Origin: Neodiprion pinetum
Taxonomy: Eukaryota > Arthropoda > Insecta > Hymenoptera > Diprionidae
Assembly: GCF_021155775.2 (NCBI RefSeq)
Contig: NC_060237.1
Coordinates: 12,487,832-12,551,831 of the forward strand
Length of the DNA: 64,000 nucleotides
Direction: 5' to 3'
The notes under the pieces were generated by a model that was not told the origin of the DNA, did no database searches, and saw only the letters and a program-made list of their open reading frames with translations. The first letter of the stretch is position 1, and every line of letters starts with the position of its first letter. Below are positions 1 to 8,201 of this stretch, in pieces. The position numbers and the translations under genes are program-made.

Positions 1-1176
1 AGCTTTTTCTGCACAATCAGTAAGAGAATGTCGAGCGAGACGTTCGATGTCATTTCCGAGAGAGGCTAAATCTTCCTTGGGCCCTTGACGTCTATTTTCA
101 AACTGAGTAAAATAAAGTTTGGAAAGATGTTCTTCGCCAAACCGGAGTTTAAGAGCCGCACAAATGCTGTCGAAATTTTCAGAATCCGAATCTGAAAGCG
201 ATCCAAGAACTACCAAAGCCGGACCGGACAAAGAGGCTGTCAAATTAGCTGCTTTCTGGGACGGATTCCAACCATTAACCTTACTAATCATGTTAAACTG
301 ACGTTCGTATAGACTCCAAGCAGACGAACCGTCATACGAACCGGGCTTCAAATTCGATTGTTTCGAGGGCAACTCTACAATACTCGCGGGAGGAACAGAG
401 ACCTGATTGAGTCTGAACGAGCTCTGAGTCTGCGGAGGGAGAACATTGACAGTTCCGCGTGATTTTAAAAAGGCCAGGAACTCTGACTGAATATCTACGC
501 TAGGATGAGACGACGCGACAGGAGGCTCAACTACTTCCGAAATATCACGTGACGGAACATCGTGGCATCGCGGAAAAGAGCTAACCTGAGCTTGTCGCGA
601 GACATGAACAGGTGGAAAATTTTTAGCAACAGGGGGAATTTCGCCTCCCCCATAAATAGCGTCAGACCTTGATTGATCCGGAATTGAATGAATGGAGGTC
701 CTCCTTGCCGGGACCGGGACTGAAGGAAGAGAAGTCCTTCTACCTGGGGATGGAACTGGGCGTATCGGGAATTCCTGCGGCCGCTCCTGAAGCTTCTGCA
801 AACCTTGCAGGATCCCGATCAGCGCCTGAGACACGATTTCTTGTTGTTGACGCTGTTGCGAGAGGAGTTCGTGCAGAAGATTCTGCTGTTCTTGTTGCTG
901 CTGTTGTAGCAGTTGTTGATGTTGTTGCTGCTGCTGCTGATGCTGTTGCTGCTGCTGTTGATGTTGTTCCTGCTGCTGAATCTGACGCATCAGCAAATCT
1001 TGGTTTCCCTGGATGAGCTCTGCCAAGAGAGCTAGTTGGGGCTGGGGCTGAACCTCAGCTTCCGAACGACGAGAAATGGAAGGAAACGCTGGTTCAGGAG
1101 AACGCTGGCACGATGAAACGCGTCCGGCAGCTCGTCGCTCCGCGCGCGATGCTCTCAACGTAGGAGTTCGTTGCAT
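1..1176 (-). CDS. gag: Ty3/Gypsy Gag polyprotein, 5' part (runs off the window edge)
   Basis: Reading the minus strand from the ATG at 1176-1174 gives 392 uninterrupted codons that leave the window at base 1. The start lies 51 bases downstream of a primer binding site and LTR, as expected for gag. Residues ~65-125 are a glutamine-rich tract with interspersed H, L and E (CAG/CAA repeats at ~840-1000). The rest matches almost residue for residue the plus-strand gag at 1555-2799. Gag forms the intracellular retrotransposon particle. The nucleic-acid-binding zinc knuckle would lie beyond the edge. No lesion is visible, so this copy may be younger than its partner. Assignment to Gypsy comes from the partner's protease and integrase fragments. 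Confidence 0.8.
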   Translation of the reverse strand, partial: MQRTPTLRASRAERRAAGRVSSCQRSPEPAFPSISRRSEAEVQPQPQLALLAELIQGNQDLLMRQIQQQEQHQQQQQQHQQQQQQHQQLLQQQQQEQQNLLHELLSQQRQQQEIVSQALIGILQGLQKLQERPQEFPIRPVPSPGRRTSLPSVPVPARRTSIHSIPDQSRSDAIYGGGEIPPVAKNFPPVHVSRQAQVSSFPRCHDVPSRDISEVVEPPVASSHPSVDIQSEFLAFLKSRGTVNVLPPQTQSSFRLNQVSVPPASIVELPSKQSNLKPGSYDGSSAWSLYERQFNMISKVNGWNPSQKAANLTASLSGPALVVLGSLSDSDSENFDSICAALKLRFGEEHLSKLYFTQFENRRQGPKEDLASLGNDIERLARHSLTDCAEKA

Positions 1177-1226
1177 TATTTTGAATACTTCTTTACACTC
1201 AAAATCCACTCAAATGGCACAGAAGA

Positions 1227-1245
1227 GATCCCGCTTCTGACACCA
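1227..1245 (-). other. Retrotransposon primer binding site (tRNA-Leu type)
   Basis: On the minus strand TGGTGTCAGAAGCGGGATC begins one base after the LTR. The leading TGG pairs with a tRNA CCA end, and the rest is complementary to a tRNA ending TTCTGACA-CCA. From memory that acceptor stem is typical of eukaryotic tRNA-Leu. The position is seen directly; the tRNA identity is inference. Confidence 0.6.
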
Positions 1246-1246
1246 A

Positions 1247-1545
1247 TGTTACAACGGGGGAAAATTACGAAAGATCTAAGAAAATCGAAGAGTTCTCTGT
1301 GCGATTTAAGCGAACGCCGAGCCAAAGAAGTCTCACGAACAAGGAATATTAGACAGAAAATGGATGTATTTTAACACAAGCTCTCTTTTTAAAGTCTAGA
1401 GACTGACTGTTTTTACAATAATATCGGTTGACGCAGCAACCTTATTCTTTTTAAAGACATAAGAGGTTTATAAACGTCTTTTATCTATGATGACTACTAG
1501 ATCATTTAAAAGGGGACAAAACGGGTGATTTCGCCCTTTGTAACA
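1247..1545 (-). repeat. 5' LTR of the minus-strand Gypsy element
   Basis: This 299-bp unit starts TGTTACAA and ends TTGTAACA. It is the reverse complement of the 299-bp LTR at 4195-4493 with few differences, and a diverged relative sits at 57893-58174. It is the upstream LTR of the gag at 1-1176. Immediately outside it (1546-1550) are five bases of unclear origin, then the truncated gag of the opposite copy. Confidence 0.85.
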
Positions 1546-1551
1546 TTCTAG

Positions 1552-2799
1552 CCGCAGGAATTCCCGATACGCCCAGTTCCATCCCCAGGTAGAAGGACTT
1601 CTCTTCCTTCAGTCCCGGTCCCGGCAAGGAGGACCTCCATTCATTCAATTCCGGATCAATTAAGGTCTGACGCTATTTATGGGGGAGGCGAAATTTCCCC
1701 TGTTGCTAAAAATTTTCCACCTGTTCATGTCTCGCGACAAGCTCAGGTTAGCTCTTTTCCGCGATGCCACGATGTTCCGTCACGTGATATTTCGGAAGTA
1801 GTTGAGCCTCCTGTCGCGTCGTCTCATCCTAGCGTAGATGTTCAGTCAGAGTTCTTGGCCTTTTTAAAATCGCGCGGAACTGTCAATGTTCTCCCTCCGC
1901 AGACTCAGAGCTCGTTCGGACTCAATCAGGTCTCTGTACCTCCCGCGAGTATTGTGGAGTTGCCCTCGAAACAATCGAATTTGAAGCCCGGTTCGTATGA
2001 CGGTTCGTCTGCTTGGAGTCTATACGAACGTCAGTTTAACATGATTAGTAAGGTTAATGGTTGGAATCCGTCCCAGAAAAAAGCTAATTTGACAGCGTCT
2101 TTGTCCGGTCCGGCTTTGGTAGTTCTTGGATCGCTTTCAGATTCGGATTCTGAAAATTTCGACAGCATTTGTGCGGCTCTTAAACTCCGGTTTGGCGAAG
2201 AACATCTTTCCAAACTTTATTTTACTCAGTTCGAAAATAGACGTCAAGGGCCCAAGGAAGATTTAGCCTCTCTCGGAAATGACATCGAACGTCTCGCTCG
2301 ACATTCTCTTACTGATTGTGCAGAAAAAGCTAGAGATCAGATAGCTCGGGCGAAATTCATTAATGCGATTCGGAATCCGGAGCTTCGGTATCATCTGAGG
2401 CTTGCAGCTCCAACTTCTCTACATGAAGCTATTATTGAGGGCTTAGAATTAGAAGCCATAAACGAGGCGGATTTAGGTTCGCGTCAACTTCATCGTTTGA
2501 GCCAAGCTGAACCTTCAGAAAATTCTTCGTCCCGTCCTCCAGTCAATCAGCCTAGCTCAGATTCTCTTCCAGGAAGGAAAAATAGTGGTTTCTCTCGTTA
2601 CAATAGATCAAACTCCAATCGCCCTGTCTCAGAGTGCCAGTTTTGCGGCGTAAGAGGACATATCGCGAAGAATTGTTTTAAACTCGACCGTCAGTTGAAG
2701 ACTGCGGAAGATTCGTGGCGCAAAAATGTCTCCAAGAGGGCTCCCTCTAATCCAGTTTGGGCAGCGCAACCTTCTGTTCCTCAGAATTCGGGAAACTAG
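1552..2799 (+). pseudogene. gag: Gypsy gag, 5'-truncated copy with CCHC zinc knuckle
   Basis: The frame is open from just after an in-frame TAG (1549-1551) to TAG at 2797-2799, but has no gag start. The first ~145 codons seen in the minus-strand copy, including the Q-rich tract, are missing. It ends with a retroviral zinc knuckle, C-x2-C-x4-H-x4-C (CQFCGVRGHIAKNC, ~2637-2678), followed by a basic tail. The body is the capsid-like Gag that assembles particles. With neither a start codon nor a 5' LTR next to it, this copy cannot be expressed as such. Confidence 0.8.
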
Positions 2800-3242
2800 C
2801 TACCGATGTTTCGAAAGGGCGGATATCATCGGTTTCTTCCAAGTTCCTTAGCCCTATTGCTTCACAGTTCGTGGTTAGAGGCCTGCGTCGTACCGGCTTA
2901 TATGCTAAAGGTTCCGTTAACGGTCTAAGTTGTTTGTGGGTGATAGATACTGGAGCCGAAATTTCCGTTGTTCGTCCTGATATGATTTCGTCTCTTGCTT
3001 CAATTATTCCTTCTGTGTCTATTCGCACTGCTACCGGAGCAACTACCCCTGTGGTAGGTGAGATGGTCGTGCAGGTAACAGTAGCAGATTGTGTTCAATC
3101 CCCACATGAAGTTCTAGTAGCTGATATAGAAGATGAAGGCATTTTAGGCGTAGATTTTCTTTCCGCTCACAACTGCGTCATTTCTACCGGGGATTCGACT
3201 CTCTGTTCTGGTTACCGAAAAATCAACCTCGAAACGTTTTGA
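2751..3242 (+). CDS. pro: Gypsy retropepsin-like aspartic protease (gag-pro overlap)
   Basis: The frame is shifted -1 relative to gag and opens at 2751, just after TAA 2748-2750. It overlaps the gag end by about 45 bases, consistent with Gypsy-type -1 frameshift expression, although I see no canonical slippery heptamer. The active site is VIDTGAEISVV (D-T-G-A, ~2942-2974), followed by a GILGVDFLSAHN segment like the second conserved retropepsin motif. The last ~20 residues are atypical, marking where an internal deletion begins. The enzyme would cleave the polyprotein. Reverse transcriptase and RNase H are absent downstream. Confidence 0.75.
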   Translation, partial: SSLGSATFCSSEFGKLATDVSKGRISSVSSKFLSPIASQFVVRGLRRTGLYAKGSVNGLSCLWVIDTGAEISVVRPDMISSLASIIPSVSIRTATGATTPVVGEMVVQVTVADCVQSPHEVLVADIEDEGILGVDFLSAHNCVISTGDSTLCSGYRKINLETF

Positions 3243-3424
3243 AAGATTGGGAAGAGTGGATTCCCTTATTTCTTTTATTGTATCGCTCTGCAATTCATGA
3301 TACTACCGGTTTTTCTCCAGCTATGATGTTGACAGGTCGGGATCTTCGACTTCCGTCGATTCGAGAAATTTTGATACATCGATTTCTTTGGCTTGAAGAG
3401 TGTTTCGGTTCTGCGCTTGAATGA
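3239..3424 (+). pseudogene. Gypsy integrase C-terminal fragment
   Basis: The short reading frame contains WEEWIPLFLLLYRSAIHDTT followed by GFSPAMMLTGRDLRLP, the hallmark of the region after the integrase catalytic core in Gypsy elements. It abuts the protease within a few bases. RT, RNase H and most of the integrase have therefore been deleted, leaving a non-autonomous derivative. No catalytic D,D-35-E residues remain. Confidence 0.7.
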
Positions 3425-4194
3425 AGTAGTGAACGTTTGGTCGATCCTCTCTTATTTTTCTAATCCATATGTCAGTTTTTGTGAGTACTTTTCAGGTTAC
3501 TTGACACAGCCTTTTCCCATCCAATCTTTTCCCGATTCCTGAAGATGACTGGTGGTCTTATTTTGAAGAAGGATGCAGAAATGATTCAGATAAGATCGTT
3601 TCTTTTCTTTTGAATACATATTTCATTTATTTTATTCGTGTATTCTCCCGAATTCACTTAGTGAATTTGAATTGTCATACCATCACTCACATTTGTCCTT
3701 CCAAAACTCTAGGGTGAGCTGTTTCTTAAGAAGATTAGGATCAGTCACCCATCTATTCCCCTATTTCCTGTGAAAAGGAGTCTGTTTCTATCCTGTTTGG
3801 TCCTGGAATTTTTGGTTCTCGCCTCGATGTTTTCACCCGAACCTGTTTCGTTTGGACAATCCTTCATGAAGAGAATTGGATTTCTTTTCGACATCGATCT
3901 CGACCGTTGCTGATAACTTCGAATTCATGAAGATACATAACACTTAATAACACTTACCTTTATAAAACAAGGTACATAAATTTTTGAGATTATTTAATGC
4001 TCAACTATCTGCTCAAGGTTTTCTGTGGTTTACCTTGAGACTGTGGGCAAATGCCAGATAGTAAAAAAGGGAGTTCTTAAATTTTTAGAGCCACAGCTCC
4101 AACTCACCTTCGAGCACTGACTGCTAGATCACATTTTTTTGTAATTGTTTATCTTTTTCGAGTCGGGTCGACTCTTTTCCTCGAGGGGGAGTAA
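3425..4194 (+). other. Decayed Gypsy 3' internal region with polypurine tract
   Basis: No long reading frame is present. The stretch lies between the integrase scrap and the 3' LTR. It ends in a purine-rich run CGAGGGGGAGTAA (4182-4194) directly before the LTR, the expected position of a plus-strand polypurine primer. I recognise nothing else in it. Confidence 0.5.
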
Positions 4195-4493
4195 TGTTAC
4201 AAAGGGCGAAATCACCCGTTTTGTCCCCTTTTAAATGATCTAGTAGTCATCATAGATAAAAGACGTTTATAAACCTCTTATGTCTTTAAAAAGAATAAGG
4301 TTGCTGCGTCAACCGATATTATTGTAAAAACAGTCAGTCTCTAGACTTTAAAAAGAGAGCTTGTGTTAAAATACATCCATTTTCTGTCTAATATTCCTTG
4401 TTCGTGAGACTTCTTTGGCTCGGCGTTCGCTTAAATCGCACAGAGAACTCTTTGATTCTCTTAGATCTTTCGTAATTTCCCCCTGTTGTAACA
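4195..4493 (+). repeat. 3' LTR of the plus-strand Gypsy element
   Basis: This 299-bp copy begins TGTTACAAAG and ends TTGTAACA. It is nearly identical to the inverted LTR at 1247-1545, so both Gypsy copies belong to one family and are recent. There is no matching plus-strand 5' LTR in the window. Confidence 0.85.
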
Positions 4494-4500
4494 GTATAAA

Positions 4501-4559
4501 TGCGTGTGTGTGTTTGTGTGTGTTTGTGTTTGTGTGTGTGTGTGGGTGTGTGTGGTGTG
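4501..4559. repeat. (TG)n-rich microsatellite
   Basis: An imperfect TG/TTTG repeat directly follows the Gypsy 3' LTR. The ORF reading HTPTHTHKHKHTQTHT in this stretch is a by-product of the repeat. Confidence 0.9.
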
Positions 4560-4632
4560 AGAAGCTTGTAAGGTGAGAAGAACCAATCAGTCAAAATAAA
4601 GCCGCTAAGCGATTAACGTCTCTCGTTCTCTC

Positions 4633-5122
4633 TTACCTACCCGACACCACAAAAACTATGAATTTCTTGTGCTGTAAATCGCTAAGTAGAGTATTGCATT
4701 CAACTCCGTCCACCCTGTTCTTGACAATGCCTAAAAGCCTTCGCAGAAAAGTTATTCTTAATGTTCGTAAAGTGCGAAGTAAAATAACAGTCTTTATCCA
4801 CAAGCTCGTAGGAATCATCTTTAGTTGAGTCTTCTTTAATCGGTTCTTTATTTTTTGTACCCACATTTTTTGATATGTAATTTTCATTAGCATGGATGAT
4901 GACTTTACGTGGCTGCTGAATCAATGTTGGCATGATAAAATTCATGTTTGCTGATCTTCCCTTACGTTGCCAGGTTTCGGTGCCATTTTCTACTGATTCG
5001 ATCAATCGCTGCCGCTTAGTCTCAATCTGCCTGTGCGTTTTGAGAGGACACATTCTGCACCTCAGATGTCGCAGCAATTGAGATTCCATTTTTGATATAA
5101 TATGATAAGTCTTTTTATGCAA
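4633..5122 (-). CDS. Unrecognised minus-strand ORF pair
   Basis: Two overlapping minus-strand frames exist (5122-4700, 140 aa; 4893-4633, 86 aa). The first is hydrophilic, rich in K, R, Q and N, with a Cys/His-containing N-terminal part (LLRHLRCRMCPLKTHRQ). I do not recognise a family, and neither frame has a clear promoter. A frameshifted small gene or a chance ORF are both possible. Confidence 0.2.
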
Positions 5123-5925
5123 TCGTCCATGTACGTACTTTTTTTTAGATCAGTCTAGTCATTTGCATAGCTGTAAGCTCTTTAATACAATCATCGTCGT
5201 ATCGTTGGGTTGTTTGTATAGTCATTTTTTGTCTTTATTCCATGAACTAAACGAGAATGAAAGTTTTAGAAACTGTTTGAAAATAGCTCTCTACCGTTAT
5301 GTGGTTTTTCTTTACAATCTTACATCACGGATGGACAAAAAGTCAGAAAACCTCACAAGAGCATACGGTAGCCACGCTAGGTATGAGTTATGCGTGTGAA
5401 TATTGGCGATCTTCAATGCAATAATCTCCAGTGTCAGACGGCCGATTGCTTCCGTTAGCTGCTTTACATTAGTATTTTATGTAGCAGGTGGCAAAAACCA
5501 GGGAATATTGATGAGTGTGCGCGCACACGAGTCGGAGGGGAGCCGAAGGCGCAGCGGAGACGAGTGTGGAGTTCGCACGCGAGTCACTATTCTCTGGTTT
5601 TGTCACGGCTTGCATTCAATATTTTATACCACGAAAGCGTCAGAAAAAAGTTTTGATAATTGTATCACTTGCCTGAAATGGCCTGCAGCGTCAGCTGTGT
5701 ATCAGACCTAACCTCAATCGGTTTGATTCGAATGCGCATGTGTAGCGGTGCACAGTACTTTTTGGGCCGCGTGCGCAGTAGCCCACAGCACTCTATACGA
5801 CAAAGTGCGCATGCGTAGCAGTGCACGGTGTAGACGATACAACAGTGCTGCAAATTGCTATTCGAGGCACGTGTTACAGGCATCAAAAATCGAGTTTTTG
5901 AGGCATGTGTGGTATTGAGTAATTT
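5123..5925. other. No gene seen; GC-rich CpG patches
   Basis: No convincing coding frame. It contains CpG-rich stretches (~5520-5590 and ~5720-5870) with repeated GTGCGCATG-like words. The short ORFs here lack any motif. Confidence 0.4.
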
Positions 5926-6560
5926 TCAGTTCGATTCGACTTGAGTTTCCGTACGTCTGGAGAATATTCTGTGAAATGTTCAACTTCCAATTCGCATGCG
6001 TCTGGTATTTACAGCCGTTTTTTGATTTTGTGCGCGGATGATAGGAGATTACGATTTATTTCAAACTCGAAAAACCCCGTCCGCAGGTAAACTCGACTTG
6101 ATTGGAGTTTCCGTTCGTCTAAAGAATATTTTGTGAAATTTTTTTTAAGTTGCAGCCATTTTTTGTTGTTTGCGCGGATGATAAGAGATTATAATTTTTT
6201 TTCAAGTCAAATAACCCCATCCTCGGGCAAACTCGACTTGATTGCAGTTTCCATTTGTTTGGAGAATATTTCGTAAAATTTTCAACTTCCAAGTCGCATG
6301 CGTCTGGAAGTTACAGCCGGTTTTTCATTTTTATGCGGATGCGGATAGGAGATTATGATTTTTTTCAAACTCAAAAAACCTCGTCCGCAGGTAAACTAGA
6401 CTCGGAAGCCGCAGCCATTTTCTAATTTTGTACGCGGATGATGGGAGATTATGATTCTTTGTAAATTTGAAAAACCCCGTCCGCAGGCAAACTCGACTCG
6501 ATTGGAGTTTCCGTTCGCCTGGAGTTTGAAATTTTCATCTTTCAAGCCGCTTGCCGTCAT
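5926..6560. repeat. Tandem repeat, unit about 140-165 bp
   Basis: Four to five imperfect direct copies. The marker ACTCGACTTGATTGGAGTTT recurs near 5935 (partial), 6091, 6231 and 6491, with a shortened unit near 6396. Each unit also contains a GCGGATGATAGGAGATTA-like word and AAAAACCCCGTCCGCAGG. Divergence between units suggests an old minisatellite or a repeated arm of a transposon. No ORF spans it. Confidence 0.75.
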
Positions 6561-7140
6561 GAGTTTCATCGGATTAGACGAAAATAAGCCTCGAGCCTAA
6601 CAGTACGATTATCAATATAGAGACGCATATCAAGAAAAAAACGGTTGGTGTATTCTGAACTTCTGTGCTAGCGTTCACTGCCTGACGGGTGGCTGCCCGT
6701 GATCGTAGTGGTACGACATATAATTTACAATGCTTAGAAATTCGAGATGATTCACAGAGAAATCTTCAAGTGCAATTTTCGAGAAAATATAAAATTCTGA
6801 GAGACCGAGAGGCTCAGAGAACTTTCCGTAGAATGGAGAACATTCTAAATATCTTACAAATAATACGATATAATAGGACCGAAGATAATAAGCAGAACCT
6901 AAATTGAAAAGAAAAACTATATTTCAGAGAAATTCAATAAACAATGTGGCAGGTAAAAGCAATACTGACTGGTAATAAGCGATAGAAAAGATACGGTAGT
7001 ATTTAGCGGCTCAATCCACGCGCGGAAGAACTCCAAGGAATTCAATAAACCATAAAAACATGCACAGTAGCAAATAAAATATAATTGGCAGTACGATACA
7101 ATAAGCAGTAAAATATATTCAGCACTATTATCATAGGAAA
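6561..7140. other. No gene seen
   Basis: AT-rich sequence containing a lysine/arginine-rich 72-aa ORF (6689-6907) without a recognisable motif. I treat it as non-coding. Confidence 0.35.
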
Positions 7141-7202
7141 CTAGGGGCTTCGCCCCTGCGCGCTTCGCGCGCCAACCCTATCTCGGCGCTGCGCGCCTCA
7201 CT
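7141..7202. repeat. Cluster of GC-rich short hairpins
   Basis: In an otherwise AT-rich interval, three adjacent self-complementary words occur: GGGGCTTCGCCCC (7144-7156), GCGCGCTTCGCGCGC (7158-7172) and GGCGCTGCGCGCC. It lies about 80 bp downstream of the minus-strand lysine-rich ORF. It could be an RNA-level 3' structure or a transposon end; the function is unknown. Confidence 0.6.
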
Positions 7203-7280
7203 ATTTCCTTAAGCATTGTCTAGTAGACAGGCGAATTCCTTCATGTTGATTTGATGACAGGTCTGCACTTGCTGTCCACC

Positions 7281-7688
7281 TCAATTCCTTCTGTGCTTAC
7301 TTTTTTTTTTCATCAATCTAAGCTTCCATTCGTTGGTTGAAAATTGGTGTTCCTTCTCTATTGATATCGATCTATCTCCTTGACTTGCTGAATCATTTTT
7401 GCTACCGCTCTGCCCGTTATTCTCCAAAATCACCTTCTTTATATTATTTTTTTCTCTATATTTGTGTTGCTGTTTATTCCGCAAAACACCTCTTTCTCTT
7501 GTGGTCAACATCGATCCTGGTCGTCCTCTTGCCTGGTTATACGAATATTTGTTGGATATTATTCTATGGCTTATTTGGTTCTTCGCAGTTACAATTTTAT
7601 TTTCCTCTTTCTTTTGTGATACTTCCGACCATCCACCATCTTCATCGCCTTGTCTGCTGCTTGCAACTCCTCCTTTCTCCATTGTCAT
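7281..7688 (-). CDS. Basic/charged ORF in frame behind the OTU ORF
   Basis: A 135-aa frame rich in K, R, E, Q and S with no globular motif that I recognise. It is exactly in frame with the OTU ORF upstream (8201-7752) and separated from it by one TAA (7754-7752) plus 21 open codons. It may be the C-terminal tail of the same protein behind a nonsense change, or a readthrough extension. Confidence 0.35.
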   Translation of the reverse strand: MTMEKGGVASSRQGDEDGGWSEVSQKKEENKIVTAKNQISHRIISNKYSYNQARGRPGSMLTTRERGVLRNKQQHKYREKNNIKKVILENNGQSGSKNDSASQGDRSISIEKEHQFSTNEWKLRLMKKKSKHRRN

Positions 7689-7751
7689 CGTAAATCCTGG
7701 CTGTCCTTTTGACTGTTTGGTGATATATTTAGATTTACTATTATTTAATTG

Positions 7752-8201
7752 TTACTTTTCATACTTATTACTCACTATCTGAATTTTATTTTGGTTCTGC
7801 AAGACATCAAAGTGTTCACTGTCTCTGTCGCCGGTGAAGAGTAGCGAGAATTGTGTTTCATTTTGTGATCCGATCCGGTGTGGATGAATTTGTTCTTCGC
7901 GATACACGATTGAATAAATCTTAAAAATGTCCGCAGCTGCAGCTAATTCTGCTTCTCCCCCGTATATTACATTTTTATTCATATGTGATTTGTAATCACC
8001 AGGTGACCTAATCACAGTACCGTTTGAATCATTACCTGTAATAAAACCCGCAAACGTAGACCAATTATCCACTATATTTGAAACGATACTCAGTCTCACT
8101 TCTGCGTGTCGATCTTGAGTGCCGTATACACAATACGCCAACGCGGGAAAAAGACAATTCCCGTCGGGAATCATCTTGATAATTTTCGTTTGCATGTTCA
8201 T
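7752..8201 (-). CDS. OTU-like cysteine protease domain protein
   Basis: 149 aa starting at ATG 8201. The catalytic cysteine motif is IPDGNCLFPALAY (D13, C16), the standard OTU D-G-N-C-L-F/Y-x-A box. A middle YGGEAELAAAADIF motif (80-93) and EHFDVL with H130 as the likely catalytic histidine complete the fold, in the usual order and spacing. OTU enzymes remove ubiquitin. They occur as host genes and also inside insect transposons and large DNA viruses. The lone compact domain among repeats favours an element-borne copy, which is inference. The in-frame stop behind it may truncate a longer protein. Confidence 0.75.
   Translation of the reverse strand: MNMQTKIIKMIPDGNCLFPALAYCVYGTQDRHAEVRLSIVSNIVDNWSTFAGFITGNDSNGTVIRSPGDYKSHMNKNVIYGGEAELAAAADIFKIYSIVYREEQIHPHRIGSQNETQFSLLFTGDRDSEHFDVLQNQNKIQIVSNKYEK

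Noticed and set aside
7141..7202. Helitron 3' terminus (hairpin followed by CTAG on the minus strand)
   Set aside because: The usual ~10-base spacing between hairpin and CTRR is absent and no Rep/helicase gene is nearby.
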